Counted from the stretch's first letter, positions 33,190 through 42,904 are shown. The stretch: 64,000 bases of DNA from Streptomyces sp. NBC_00620 (GCF_026341825.1 NZ_JAPENY010000001.1:372001-436000), one strand, 5' to 3'. Translations and numbers: made by a program. The notes: a model not told the origin generated them from the sequence alone.

Positions 33190-34105
33190 AGCGGATCCTC
33201 GGGTCGAGTACGGCGTACAGCAGGTCGACGAGCAGGTTGGCGACCAGGAAGACGAGGACCAGGACGGTCACGAAACCGACGACGGTCTGCGTGTTCTGCC
33301 GGAGGATCCCCTGGTAGAGCTGGAAGCCGACGCCGTGGATGTTGAAGATCCGCTCGGTGACGATCGCGCCGCCCATGAGCGCGCCGATGTCCGTGCCGAT
33401 GAACGTGACCACGGGGATGAGTGAGTTCCGCAGCAGGTGCTTGGTGATCACCCGGCGCCGGGGCAGGCCCTTGGCGATCGCCGTACGGACGTAGTCGGAC
33501 CGCTTGTTCTCCGCGATGGAGGTCCGGGTCAGCCGGGTCACGTAGGCGAGGGAGACGGAGGCAAGGACCAGGCCGGGCACGATCAGTTCGCCGAAGGTGG
33601 CGTCGGAGGAGACCGACGGCTTGATCCAGCCCCATTCGACGCCGAGCAGCAGTTGGAGCACCAGGCCGGTGACGAAGACGGGCACCGAGATGACGACGAG
33701 GGTGCCCAGCAGGACGCCGGTGTCGACGGGCTTCCCGCGGCGCAGGCCGGTGATGACGCCCAGCGCGATGCCGATGACGATCTCGAAGAGGATCGCGACG
33801 ATGGTCAGCCGGATGGTGACCGGGAAGGCGGTCGACATCAGCTCGGTGACCGGCTGCCCGTTGAAGGCGGTACCGAAGTCGCCGGTGAAGACATTGCCCA
33901 TGTAGGTCAGGTATTGCTGCCACACCGGCTTGTCGAGGCCGAACTCCTTCTCCAGCTGGGCGGCGGTGGCGGGGTCGCAGGCCCGGTCCCCGCACAGGCC
34001 CGCGATGGGGTCGCCCATCACGTTGACCATGAGGAAGATCAGCAGGGTGGCGCCGATGAAGACCGGGATCATCTGCAGCAGGCGCCGGATTACGTACCGT
34101 CCCAT
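33182..34105 (-). CDS. Oligopeptide ABC transporter permease (OppB/DppB type), operon C
   Basis: The 307-residue membrane protein starts MGRYVIRRLLQMIPVFIGAT, the usual OppB/DppB opening. It has six helices and the EAA loop DYVRTAIAKGLPRRRV. The first outer loop carries a Cys pair (LCGDRACDP). It follows the binding-protein gene after a 55-base gap with a hairpin. Confidence 0.92.
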   Translation of the reverse strand: MGRYVIRRLLQMIPVFIGATLLIFLMVNVMGDPIAGLCGDRACDPATAAQLEKEFGLDKPVWQQYLTYMGNVFTGDFGTAFNGQPVTELMSTAFPVTIRLTIVAILFEIVIGIALGVITGLRRGKPVDTGVLLGTLVVISVPVFVTGLVLQLLLGVEWGWIKPSVSSDATFGELIVPGLVLASVSLAYVTRLTRTSIAENKRSDYVRTAIAKGLPRRRVITKHLLRNSLIPVVTFIGTDIGALMGGAIVTERIFNIHGVGFQLYQGILRQNTQTVVGFVTVLVLVFLVANLLVDLLYAVLDPRIRYA

Positions 34106-34126
34106 GAGGGCTCCGGGGGTGGGTGA

Positions 34127-34152
34127 GGGCGGCCCCGTCGAGGGGGCCGCCC
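34127..34152 (-). terminator. Hairpin after the binding-protein gene, operon C
   Basis: GGGCGGCCCC pairs exactly with GGGGCCGCCC around GTCGAG. It lies between the binding-protein stop and the OppB-type permease start. It probably protects or attenuates the transcript so that more binding protein than membrane subunits is made. Confidence 0.7.
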
Positions 34153-34160
34153 GGCGCGGC

Positions 34161-35798
34161 TCAGTTGACGGTGATCTCGTTGTAGACGGGGACGCTGAAC
34201 TGGTTGAGCGCCACGTCGGAGACCTTGTCCGAGTAGCCGGCGCTGCCGTTCTGGTACCAGAGCGGGATGGCGCCCATGTCGTCCCGCAGGACCTCCTCGG
34301 CCTGCTGGAAGAGCTTCACGGCCTTGGCCTGGTCGGTCTCGGCGTTCGCCTCGTCGACGAGCTTGTCGAAGTCCGCGTTGGTCCACTTGCCGTCGTTGGA
34401 GGAGGCGTTGGTGTAGTACAGCGGCTGCAGGAAGTTCTGGATCAGCGGGTAGTCCATCTGCCAGCCGGCCCGGAAGGGGCCCGACATCTTGTCCGAGGTG
34501 ATCTGGTCGCGGAAGTCGGCGAAGGTGCCGACGGGGTTGCCGACGCAGGCCTTGTCGTTGCCGAGGGCGTTGTTGATGGAGTTGCAGACGGCGTCGACCC
34601 ACTCCTTGTGCGAGCCGGTGTCCGCGTTGTACGAGATCTTGATCTGCCCGCCGGGAAGGCCGCCGCCCTCCTCGATCAGCTTCTTGGCCTCGCTCGCGTT
34701 GTACTCGCAGGCGTCACCGCACAGCCCCTCCTTGAAGCCGCCCTCTTCCCCGAGCACCGGTGAGGTCCAGTCGGAGGCCGGGGTGCGGGTCTTCTGGAAG
34801 ATCGTGTCGGTGATCTGCTCGCGGTTGATCGCCATGGACAGTCCCTGACGGACCTTCTCCATCCCCGCCTTGTCCCAATTCTTGTCATAGAACGGGAAAG
34901 CGAGCGTCTGGATGATGCCGGCGGGCGTATTGATGTACCGGTCACCGAGGTCGCTCTGCACGTTCTTGAGCTGGGAGGCGGGTACGTCATCGACGAGGTC
35001 GAGGTTGCCGGCCAGGAGGTCGGTGTAGGCGGTGTTGTTGTCGGTGTAGACCTTGAGGTCCACCCCGCCGTTCTGCGCCTTGTCCTCGCCGGAGTAGCCG
35101 TCCCACTTCCGCAGGGACATCTGCGAGCCCTTGGTGTACGAGTCCACGGTGTACGGCCCGTTGCCGACGGGCTTTTTCAGCCAGGCGGCGTGGTCGTCGA
35201 AGAACGCCTTGGGCAGCGGCGAGTAGGCCGCGTAGCCGAGGGTGTCCGGGAAGGTCGAGAACTTCTGGTTGAGCTTGACGGTGAAGGTGTTGGTGCCGGT
35301 GACCTTGAGCCCGGAGAGGGTGTCGGCGCTCTGCGCCCCCTTTTCGGGGTGGGTCTTGTCGTAGCCGTCGATGTACCCGTAGAAGTACGCGTTCTTCTGG
35401 TTGTTCTTCAGGCTGGCCCCGTAGTTCCACGCGTCGACGAAGGACTGCGCGGTGACGGCCTCACCGTTGCTGAACTTCCAGCCGTCCTTGATCGTGATGG
35501 TGAAGTTCTGCGAGTCCGTGCTCTCGATCTTCTCGGCGAGCATGTCCTCGGCCGCGCCGGTCTTGGCGTTGTACCGCTTGAGCCCGCGGAAGATCATGTC
35601 GAGGACCTTGCCGCCCTGGACCTCGTTGGTGTTGGCCGGTTCCAGCGGGTTCTGCGGGTCTCCCCACGAGGAACTCACGACGCCGGTGCCGTCGCCGCCG
35701 CCGCCGCCGCTGTCACTGTCCCCGCCTCCGCAGGCGGTCGCCGCGAGGGCTACCGCCGCCGCGCATGCGGCCCATTTGGCGTGCGTGGCTCCACGCAT
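34161..35798 (-). CDS. Oligopeptide-binding lipoprotein (SBP family 5), operon C
   Basis: The 545-residue protein has a Sec lipoprotein signal with lipobox LAATAC, a Gly/Asp/Ser linker and the family 5 fold (FRGLKRYN, then FSNGEAVTAQSFVDAW). The C-terminal lobe contains YTNASSNDGKWTNADFDKLV. It captures peptides outside the membrane for the operon C transporter. The ATG at 35798 follows GAGGAGG at nine bases. Operon order (binding protein first) differs from the two BldK-type operons and matches Dpp/Opp. Confidence 0.93.
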   Translation of the reverse strand: MRGATHAKWAACAAAVALAATACGGGDSDSGGGGGDGTGVVSSSWGDPQNPLEPANTNEVQGGKVLDMIFRGLKRYNAKTGAAEDMLAEKIESTDSQNFTITIKDGWKFSNGEAVTAQSFVDAWNYGASLKNNQKNAYFYGYIDGYDKTHPEKGAQSADTLSGLKVTGTNTFTVKLNQKFSTFPDTLGYAAYSPLPKAFFDDHAAWLKKPVGNGPYTVDSYTKGSQMSLRKWDGYSGEDKAQNGGVDLKVYTDNNTAYTDLLAGNLDLVDDVPASQLKNVQSDLGDRYINTPAGIIQTLAFPFYDKNWDKAGMEKVRQGLSMAINREQITDTIFQKTRTPASDWTSPVLGEEGGFKEGLCGDACEYNASEAKKLIEEGGGLPGGQIKISYNADTGSHKEWVDAVCNSINNALGNDKACVGNPVGTFADFRDQITSDKMSGPFRAGWQMDYPLIQNFLQPLYYTNASSNDGKWTNADFDKLVDEANAETDQAKAVKLFQQAEEVLRDDMGAIPLWYQNGSAGYSDKVSDVALNQFSVPVYNEITVN

Positions 35799-36321
35799 GG
35801 AGTGCCTCCTCAAGAGTGCGCTGTGCCGCCGGCGCCGGTCGAACGCTCTCGGCTCCGGTGCGCTGTGCCTTTAGCGCTCAATATCCGGCGATACCGGCCA
35901 TATCGCATATCCAGCCCACCCTTCCGAGTGGAAGTGCCAGCCATATGCACGCACCCCGGAATCCAGCACTCCGGTTGTCGGCGGACCGGACGCAAACGCT
36001 CCGGACGGCCGACGCAATGGATCTTCATTGTTCGATGCCGAACCGTTGGATTGCGTGCACCAGATGTACGCATTCCGAGACTTGAGCGTCCGCATATCGA
36101 ACCCCTTGCCCGATTAGGGCAGTTGGTCCGTTTCTGGACACGGATCGGCCACGGAGCGCTACACGCGTAGTTACGTCGAGGTCAAGTGCAGGCAAAGAAA
36201 GTAAAGAGAAACCCAAGGGGAGCCAGATTTTATTGACCTTGCATGAATTGCGTTGAAAAAGTCCGGCGTAGCCCGTAGGGAGCGCCCTGCGGAGCCCTTG
36301 ACCCCACGGGCACGGAGCACC
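35799..36321. other. Divergent promoter region between operons C and A
   Basis: The 523-base gap separates two divergent transporter operons. It is markedly A+T-richer than the genes, especially at 35870-36110 and 36190-36270. An imperfect hairpin (GTCGGC...GCCGAC arms) lies near 35975-36015. No coding frame with a ribosome site was found. I could not assign -10/-35 elements with confidence. Confidence 0.5.
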
Positions 36322-37350
36322 ATGACCCCCCCTACTCCTTCCGCGGCCGCCCCGCTTGAGGTGACCGACGAGAGCGTCGAGAAGTCGATCACTTCTCCCG
36401 CTCCCAAGGCCAACGAGAGCCGGTCCCCGGGACAGCTCGCATGGCTCCGCTTCAAACGGGATCGCACGGGCGTCATATCGGCGTTCATCGTGATCTTCTT
36501 CTTCGTCATCGCGATCGCCGCTCCGCTGATAGCCAAGCTGTACGGCAAGGACCCGTACACGACATACGGGATAAACCTCCCCGGCCTGCTCGCCGACAAC
36601 AGCTACCCCGTCCTGCCGAACGGCGGTATGAGCAGCGACTTCTGGTTCGGCATCGAGCCGGGGCTCGGCCGGGACGTCTTCACCTTCCTGCTCTACGCCA
36701 TCCGCAACTCGCTGCTGATCGCCACTGCGGTCACGGTGCTCGTCGTGATCATCGGTGTGGCCGTGGGTGTCACCGCGGGCTATCTGGGCGGCAAGTCGGA
36801 CTGGTTCATCGGCCGGGTCATCGACATCCTGCTCGCCTTCCCCTCCCAGCTGTTCTTCGTCGCCTTCACCCCCGTGGTGCTCGCGCTGTTCGTGTCGGCA
36901 GACGAGAACACGCCGGTCTGGCTCACCGTGGCCACTCTCGTCGGCATCCTCACCGCCTTCGGCTGGGCCTCCATCGCCCGACTTCTGCGCGGCCAGGTAC
37001 TGGCCCTGCGCGAGCGGGAGTTCGTCGAGGCCGCCAAGGTCACGGGCGCGTCGCCGGCCCGCATCATCTTCAAGGAACTGCTCCCCAACCTGTGGACGCC
37101 GATCCTCATCCAGGCAACTCTCAACCTGCCGCTGATGGTCACCACGGAGGCGGGTCTCGCCTTCCTCGGCGTCGGCATCCAGGACCCGACCCCCGACTGG
37201 GGCGTCATGATCGGGCGCGCCGCCCAGGTCTACCAGGAAGACATCACCTACCTGCTCTTCCCGGGGCTGACGATGGTGATCTTCGTCCTGGCGTTCAACC
37301 TCCTCGGCGACTCGGTGCGTGACGCACTCGACCCGAAGACCAAGCGCTGA
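36322..37350 (+). CDS. BldK-type operon A: OppC/DppC-type permease
   Basis: The 342-residue permease has a cytoplasmic N-terminus ending RSPGQLAWLRFKRDRTGV, six membrane helices and an EAA loop (REFVEAAKVTGASPARII). It ends NLLGDSVRDALDPKTKR. It aligns over its whole length with the permease at 51298-52326 of operon B, which also has 342 residues. The ATG at 36322 follows a GGAG site; the frame is open to a TTG at 36253. It is the first gene of operon A, the same position as bldKA. Confidence 0.9.
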   Translation: MTPPTPSAAAPLEVTDESVEKSITSPAPKANESRSPGQLAWLRFKRDRTGVISAFIVIFFFVIAIAAPLIAKLYGKDPYTTYGINLPGLLADNSYPVLPNGGMSSDFWFGIEPGLGRDVFTFLLYAIRNSLLIATAVTVLVVIIGVAVGVTAGYLGGKSDWFIGRVIDILLAFPSQLFFVAFTPVVLALFVSADENTPVWLTVATLVGILTAFGWASIARLLRGQVLALREREFVEAAKVTGASPARIIFKELLPNLWTPILIQATLNLPLMVTTEAGLAFLGVGIQDPTPDWGVMIGRAAQVYQEDITYLLFPGLTMVIFVLAFNLLGDSVRDALDPKTKR

Positions 37351-37429
37351 CTCCGGCCCTTTTCAGGACCACGGCAACGACGCCGGGTGCCGGCTTTCTC
37401 TCATCTCACTCACTTCAAGGCAGGATGCG

Positions 37430-39190
37430 ATGTCTTTTTCGCGCAGAAACTTCCTGATAGCCACCGGTGTTGTGGCCGCGTCGAGCTCCGTGCTCTCCGC
37501 GTGCAGCAGCGGCAACTCCGGCAGCGGCGGCACCACCGGTAAGCAGAACGCCGCCAAGGCCGAAGCCACCGTGGTGAAGATCGGCACCGAGGCCGACTCC
37601 ACGGGCCCGGCCCCCGAGGTTTCCGGTGCGAAGAAGGGCGGCACCGTCTACCTGCTGAACGACGACGACGTCTCGCACCTCGACCCGCAGCGCATCTACT
37701 ACGCGTGGAACTCGCTCGCCGCGATCGTCCTCTCCCGCACCCTGACCGGCTACAAGATCGCCGACGACGGTTCCCAGATGCTGGTCGGCGACCTCGCGAC
37801 CGACACGGGCACCATGTCGGACGGCGGCAAGACCTGGGCCTTCACCCTGAAGGACGGCGTCAAGTGGGAGGACGGCTCCGACGTCACCGTCGACGACGTC
37901 CGCCACGGCATCGAGCGCGCCTTCGCCAGCTTCATCACCGAGGGCGCCATGTACGTCCAGTCGTGGCTGACCGGCTCGCAGGACTACCGCAAGTCGTACT
38001 CGGGCCCGTACAGCGGCAAGCACCTCAAGTCGGTCGTGACCAGCGGCAAGACGGTCACCTTCCACCTCTCCGAGGCGCGTCCCGACTTCAACTACGTCGT
38101 CGCGATGCAGTCGTACGCTCCCACCCCGGTGAAGCACGACACCAAGGAGAACTACGACAAGAAGCCGTACTCCAACGGTCCTTACCGGGTGAAGTCCCAC
38201 GTCACCGACAAGTCGATGGTCTTCGTCCGCAACGAGAACTGGGACCCGGCCACCGACCCGATCCGCAACGCCTACCCGGACCAGTTCGACTTCGCCTTCG
38301 GCATCGAGCAGCTGACCGCCATCGACCGCCTGCTGGCGGACTCCGGCAAGGACCAGTACGCCGTCAGCTGGCGCACGATCCCCCAGGAGCGCGTCACGAA
38401 GGCCCAGACAGAGGCCAAGGACCGCGTCTTCGAGGAGCTCGGCAGCGGCGTCAGCGTCTACTGGGTCAACACCACCCGGGTCAAGGACCTGGCCGTCCGC
38501 GAGGCCATCATCAAGGCCTGGCCGACCGCGCAGATCCGCCAGCTGCAGGGCGGCAGCGTCCGTGGCGACTACGCCACCGGCATCATGAGCCCGCTCGTGG
38601 CCGGCTACGAGTCGCAGGACGTGTGGGGCAAGCTCAAGACCCCCGCGGGCGACCCGGCGGCCGCGAAGAAGATCCTGGAGAAGGCCGGCAAGGCCAACTA
38701 CAAGATCGTCTACGCGTACCAGATCGACGACACCCAGACGAAGATCAAGGTCGTCGTCGAGAACGCCCTCAAGGCTGCCGGCTTCGACGTCGTCACCAAG
38801 GGCATCGACTCCACCACCTGGTACGACGCGATCGGCAAGGTCGACAACCCGTACGACGTCTACTGGGGTGGCTGGTCCGCCGACTGGCCGACCGGTTACT
38901 CGGTCTTCCAGCCGCTGTTCGACAGCAGCACCATCACCGACGGCGGCTCGAACTACGCGCACCTCAAGGACCCGAAGGTCGACGCCGCCATCAAGGCCGC
39001 CACGGCCGAGACGGACCAGGACAAGGCCAACAAGATGTGGGCCGCCCTGGACAAGCAGGTCACGGAGACCGGCGCCTTCGTCCCCGACGTGTACATGAAG
39101 CGCATCTACCTTCACGGCTCCAAGCTCGGCAACGTGAAGATGGACCCGAACTTCGACGGCTGCATGCTCTACAAGCTGTACGTCAAGTAG
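37430..39190 (+). CDS. BldK-type operon A: peptide-binding lipoprotein with Tat signal
   Basis: The 586-residue SBP family 5 protein begins MSFSRRNFLIATGVVAAS and has a lipobox LSAC. The SRRNFL pattern is a twin-arginine motif, so it may be exported folded by Tat and then lipidated. After a 40-residue linker comes a DSTGPA/GAKKGGT element also present in the operon B protein, then the DDVSHLDPQRIYY start of the fold. It is probably the ligand-specific receptor of operon A and a paralogue of BldKB. A strong hairpin follows the stop. Confidence 0.9.
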   Translation: MSFSRRNFLIATGVVAASSSVLSACSSGNSGSGGTTGKQNAAKAEATVVKIGTEADSTGPAPEVSGAKKGGTVYLLNDDDVSHLDPQRIYYAWNSLAAIVLSRTLTGYKIADDGSQMLVGDLATDTGTMSDGGKTWAFTLKDGVKWEDGSDVTVDDVRHGIERAFASFITEGAMYVQSWLTGSQDYRKSYSGPYSGKHLKSVVTSGKTVTFHLSEARPDFNYVVAMQSYAPTPVKHDTKENYDKKPYSNGPYRVKSHVTDKSMVFVRNENWDPATDPIRNAYPDQFDFAFGIEQLTAIDRLLADSGKDQYAVSWRTIPQERVTKAQTEAKDRVFEELGSGVSVYWVNTTRVKDLAVREAIIKAWPTAQIRQLQGGSVRGDYATGIMSPLVAGYESQDVWGKLKTPAGDPAAAKKILEKAGKANYKIVYAYQIDDTQTKIKVVVENALKAAGFDVVTKGIDSTTWYDAIGKVDNPYDVYWGGWSADWPTGYSVFQPLFDSSTITDGGSNYAHLKDPKVDAAIKAATAETDQDKANKMWAALDKQVTETGAFVPDVYMKRIYLHGSKLGNVKMDPNFDGCMLYKLYVK

Positions 39191-39208
39191 TTCTGATCCA
39201 CAACTGAC

Positions 39209-39236
39209 GGGTGGGGCGGCCCAGGCCGCCCCACCC
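39209..39236 (+). terminator. Hairpin after the binding-protein gene, operon A
   Basis: GGGTGGGGCGGC pairs with its exact complement at 39225-39236 around a 4-base loop. It lies 18 bases after the binding-protein stop, before the permease at 39320. It probably sets a higher level of binding protein. Confidence 0.75.
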
Positions 39237-39319
39237 TCGGCCCCGCCTTCCGTGGCCTCTCGTCACACCCGGTCCGCATTCGCTCCGCACGACGGCCCAT
39301 CCCAGGAAAGCCACTCCCC

Positions 39320-40300
39320 ATGCTTCGCTTTCTCGTCCGCCGCATCCTCGGCGCCGTGATAACGCTGGTGATCATCAGCGCCGTCACGTTCATGCTCTTC
39401 TACGCGGTGCCGCGCGACCCGGCCCGACTGGCCTGCGGCAAGCTCTGCACCCCGGAGACGCTCCAGTTGATCCGCCACAACATGGGGATCACCGACCCGC
39501 TGCCCGTGCAGTACTGGCACTGGCTGTCGGGCATCTTCCTCGGCCGGGACTTCGCGTCCTTCGGCCACTGCGACGCGCCGTGCCTGGGCTACTCGTTCGT
39601 CAACCGTGAGCCCGTCCTCGCGACGATCCTGGACCGGTTCCCGACCACGGTCTCCCTCGCCATCGGCTCCTCCGTGGTGTTCCTGATCTTCGGCATCGGT
39701 ATGGGCATGCTCGCCGCCGTGAAGCAGGGCAAGGCCACCGACAAGCTCGCCAGCAGCGCCTCGCTGATCGCCTCGTCGATGCAGATCTACTTCGTGGGCA
39801 CGCTGGCCCTGTACTTCTTCGTGTACCAGTGGCACATCCTGGACCAGCCCTCGTACACCAACTTCACCCACAACCCAGCGTCCTGGGCCAACGGACTCAT
39901 GCTTCCCTGGCTGGTCCTGGCGCTGATCTGGACCGCGAACTACACCCGTATGACGCGCTCCCAACTGGTCGAGCAGCTCAACGAGGACTACGTCCGCACC
40001 GCCCGGGCCAAGGGCCTCTCCGCCAGAAACGTCTTCTTCCGCTTCGCCTGGCGCGGCGCGATGGGACCGATCGTCACCATCTTCGGCATCGACCTCGGCG
40101 TCCTCCTCGGCGGCGCGATGATCACCGAGAAGACCTTCAGCCTCCAGGGCGTCGGCATGCTCGCCGTGAAGTCGGTGACCACGAGCGACCTGCCCATGCT
40201 GCTCGGCATCATGGTGATCACCGCTTCCTTCGTGGTCGTCGCCAACATCGTCGTGGACGCCCTGTACGCCCTGATCGACCCGCGTATCCGGCTCGCCTGA
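39320..40300 (+). CDS. BldK-type operon A: OppB/DppB-type permease
   Basis: The 326-residue membrane protein starts MLRFLVRRILGAVITLVIIS and has six helices and the EAA loop DYVRTARAKGLSARNV. The first outer loop carries four cysteines (ACGKLCTP and GHCDAPC), also found at the same positions in the operon B permease and reduced to two in operon C. They may form disulphides that shape the docking surface for the binding protein. Confidence 0.92.
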   Translation: MLRFLVRRILGAVITLVIISAVTFMLFYAVPRDPARLACGKLCTPETLQLIRHNMGITDPLPVQYWHWLSGIFLGRDFASFGHCDAPCLGYSFVNREPVLATILDRFPTTVSLAIGSSVVFLIFGIGMGMLAAVKQGKATDKLASSASLIASSMQIYFVGTLALYFFVYQWHILDQPSYTNFTHNPASWANGLMLPWLVLALIWTANYTRMTRSQLVEQLNEDYVRTARAKGLSARNVFFRFAWRGAMGPIVTIFGIDLGVLLGGAMITEKTFSLQGVGMLAVKSVTTSDLPMLLGIMVITASFVVVANIVVDALYALIDPRIRLA

Positions 40301-40352
40301 TCCGCCGCCGCCCCCACCAGCTACCCCGCATCACCCCCTCAGGAGCGTCCCC

Positions 40353-41390
40353 GTGACGAGCACCGACCAGCAGCCCTTCCTGTCCGTCAAGGACCTGAAG
40401 GTGCACTTCTCGACCGAGGACGGCACCGTCAAGGCCGTCGACGGTCTCTCGTTCGACCTCGTACGCGGCAAGACGCTGGGCATCGTGGGCGAGTCGGGGT
40501 CCGGCAAGTCGGTCACCAACCTGACCATCCTGGGGCTGCACAACCCGGACAGCACGACCGTCGAGGGCTCCATCACCCTCGACGGCCAGGAGCTGAACGG
40601 CGCTCCGGAGAAGACCCTGGAGAAGCTGCGCGGCAACAAGATGTCGATGATCTTCCAGGACGCGCTGACCTCGCTGTCGCCGTACCACACCATCGGCAGG
40701 CAGATCGGTGAGACGTACCGCAAGCACACCGGCTGCTCCAAGAAGGAGGCCCGGGCGCGGGCCATCGAGATGCTGACCCGCGTCGGCATCCCGCAGCCCG
40801 ATGTGCGCGTGGACGACTACCCGCACCAGTTCTCCGGCGGTATGCGCCAGCGCGCGATGATCGCGATGGCGCTGGTCTGCGACCCGGAGCTGCTGATCGC
40901 GGACGAGCCGACCACCGCGCTCGACGTCACCGTGCAGGCCCAGATCATGGACCTCCTCAAGGACCTCCAGAAGGAGTTCGGCACGGCGATCATCTTCATC
41001 ACCCACGACCTCGGTGTCATCGCGGACATCGCGGACGAGGTGCTGGTGATGTACGGCGGCCGGTGCGTGGAGCGCGGGACCAAGCGGGAGGTGCTGCGGG
41101 CGCCGCAGCACCCGTACACCTGGGGGCTGCTCAGCTCGATGCCGACGCTGGACGGTCCGGTCGACGTTCCGCTGTCGCCGATCCCGGGCTCGCCGCCCTC
41201 GCTGCTGAACCCGCCGACGGGCTGCCGGTTCCACCCCCGGTGCAGCTTCACCGAGAAGGTCGGGGACGGGCGCTGCTCCTCCGAGCGCCCCCTTCTCGAG
41301 ATCACGGACGGACGAGGCTCCGCCTGCCACCTGACCGCCGACCAGCGCCGCGACTTCTTCGCCGAATTCGCCGGCAGCCGGTCCAACTGA
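40353..41390 (+). CDS. BldK-type operon A: OppD/DppD-type ATPase
   Basis: The 345-residue ATPase has Walker [11 protein letters not shown], signature [17 protein letters not shown], Walker [13 protein letters not shown] and THDLGVIADIA. The peptide-transporter C-terminal element GCRFHPRCSFTEKVGDGRC follows. The GTG start is preceded by AGGAG. It is very similar to the ATPase at 47170-48234. Confidence 0.93.
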   Translation: MTSTDQQPFLSVKDLKVHFSTEDGTVKAVDGLSFDLVRGKTLGIVGESGSGKSVTNLTILGLHNPDSTTVEGSITLDGQELNGAPEKTLEKLRGNKMSMIFQDALTSLSPYHTIGRQIGETYRKHTGCSKKEARARAIEMLTRVGIPQPDVRVDDYPHQFSGGMRQRAMIAMALVCDPELLIADEPTTALDVTVQAQIMDLLKDLQKEFGTAIIFITHDLGVIADIADEVLVMYGGRCVERGTKREVLRAPQHPYTWGLLSSMPTLDGPVDVPLSPIPGSPPSLLNPPTGCRFHPRCSFTEKVGDGRCSSERPLLEITDGRGSACHLTADQRRDFFAEFAGSRSN

Positions 41391-41416
41391 CGTACACCTG
41401 ACGGGATTTCACGATC

Positions 41417-42463
41417 ATGAGCAAAACGAACCCCCTCCTGGACGTCACCGGTCTGACCAAGCACTTCCCGATCAAGGGTGGTTTCCCCATCCGCCGGACG
41501 GTGGGTGCGGTCCAGGCCGTGGACGGGCTGGACTTCCAGGTGGCCGAGGGCGAGGCCCTGGGTCTGGTCGGTGAGTCCGGCTGCGGCAAGTCGACGACGG
41601 GCCGGCTGATCACGCGGCTCCTGGAACCGACGGCCGGCACGATCAAGTACCGCGGCCAGGACATCACGCACGCGAACCGCAAGCAGCTCGCGCCGGTCCG
41701 CTCCGAGATCCAGATGATCTTCCAGGACCCGTACGCCTCGCTGAACCCGAGGCACACGGTCGGCAAGATCATCTCGGGTCCGATGGAGGTCAACGGCATC
41801 AACCCGGCGGGCGGCCGCGAGAAGCGCGTACGCGAGCTGCTCGAGACCGTCGGCCTCAACCCCGAGCACTACAACCGCTTCCCGCACGAGTTCTCCGGCG
41901 GACAGCGCCAGCGCATCGGCGTGGCCCGCGCACTGGCCCTGGAGCCGAAGCTGATCGTGGCGGACGAGCCGGTCTCGGCCCTCGACGTCTCGATCCAGGC
42001 GCAGGTCGTGAACCTGCTCCAGGAGCTCCAGCGGGACCTGGGCATCGCGTTCGTCTTCATCGCCCACGACCTGGCGATCGTCCGGCACTTCTCGCAGCGC
42101 GTCGCGGTCATGTACCTCGGCAAGATCGTCGAGATCGCCGACCGCGCGGACCTGTACGACAACCCGCGCCACCCCTACACGCGCGCGCTGCTCTCCGCCG
42201 TCCCCGAGGCCAGGGCGGACGACACCCCGGCCCGCGACCGCATCCGCCTCACCGGCGACGTGCCCTCCCCCATCAACCCGCCGTCCGGCTGCCGCTTCCG
42301 CACCCGCTGCTGGAAGGCGACGGACAAGTGCGCGACGGAGGCCCCGACGCTGGTCCACATCGAGGGCAGCAGCGAGGGTCACCTGACGGCCTGCCACTAC
42401 CCCGAGGTCAAGGAGACCGTCCCGGCTCCCCGCCTCGCCAAGGACCCCGAGGTCACGGCCTGA
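41417..42463 (+). CDS. BldK-type operon A: OppF/DppF-type ATPase
   Basis: The 348-residue ATPase has [51 protein letters not shown] and a C-terminal [16 protein letters not shown]. It resembles the last gene of operon B so closely (for example GGFPI(R/K)[11 protein letters not shown]) that the two clearly descend from one gene. Last gene of operon A; a T-tailed terminator follows 95 bases later. Confidence 0.93.
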   Translation: MSKTNPLLDVTGLTKHFPIKGGFPIRRTVGAVQAVDGLDFQVAEGEALGLVGESGCGKSTTGRLITRLLEPTAGTIKYRGQDITHANRKQLAPVRSEIQMIFQDPYASLNPRHTVGKIISGPMEVNGINPAGGREKRVRELLETVGLNPEHYNRFPHEFSGGQRQRIGVARALALEPKLIVADEPVSALDVSIQAQVVNLLQELQRDLGIAFVFIAHDLAIVRHFSQRVAVMYLGKIVEIADRADLYDNPRHPYTRALLSAVPEARADDTPARDRIRLTGDVPSPINPPSGCRFRTRCWKATDKCATEAPTLVHIEGSSEGHLTACHYPEVKETVPAPRLAKDPEVTA

Positions 42464-42557
42464 CACACCCCAATTCCGTCAGCCCGTGACCCACGGGACC
42501 CGATTTTCGCCGGCCCATTGACCCGAGCAGACGAACTTCCGGTCCCCGGGGAACGGA

Positions 42558-42587
42558 GGCCCGCACCCTTCCTGGGTGCGGGCCTTT
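42558..42587 (+). terminator. Intrinsic terminator of operon A
   Basis: GGCCCGCACCC pairs exactly with GGGTGCGGGCC around TTCCT and is followed by TTT. It is the usual place for transcription of operon A to stop. Confidence 0.85.
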
Positions 42588-42626
42588 GTCCTGACCGGGG
42601 GCGGGGGCGTCGGCGAGATGGGATGC

Positions 42627-42703
42627 GATTGGCAGATTCGTACCAGGCATGAGCCGCCTGAGCAGGGACCATCCCGTCCTCCAGTGGAACGGATCTGCCA
42701 ATC
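42627..42703. repeat. 77-bp element with 18-bp imperfect terminal inverted repeats
   Basis: GATTGGCAGAT at 42627-42637 is matched exactly by its complement at 42693-42703. The similarity extends inward to 18 bases with two mismatches (TTCGTACCA versus CCGTTCCA). A good ribosome site (TGGAGGA) and an ATG lie inside on the minus strand but lead only to a frame antisense to the ATPase gene. It could be a regulatory hairpin or a short remnant of a mobile element. Confidence 0.5.
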
Positions 42704-42904
42704 ACGGTGCCCGCGAGGCGGGGGGATCGGGGGACGCAGGGGGTCGGTGAACGGGCCTGAACGTCGGAGGCCACGGACCCGCCGCTGAGCACACCCCGCG
42801 TGCCGGCGAGGCGCGTACGCGCCACACCCCCTCCGGCCAACTCCCCATCCCCGGGGACCCCTCACCCCCTGCCGCCCGCTCGCTTCTCCCCCGTGCTGGA
42901 GCGG

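Noticed and set aside
42397..42672. Minus-strand frame starting at an ATG with a good ribosome site inside the 77-bp element
   Set aside because: Most of the frame is antisense to the operon A ATPase gene and is Arg/Pro/Gly-rich filler.
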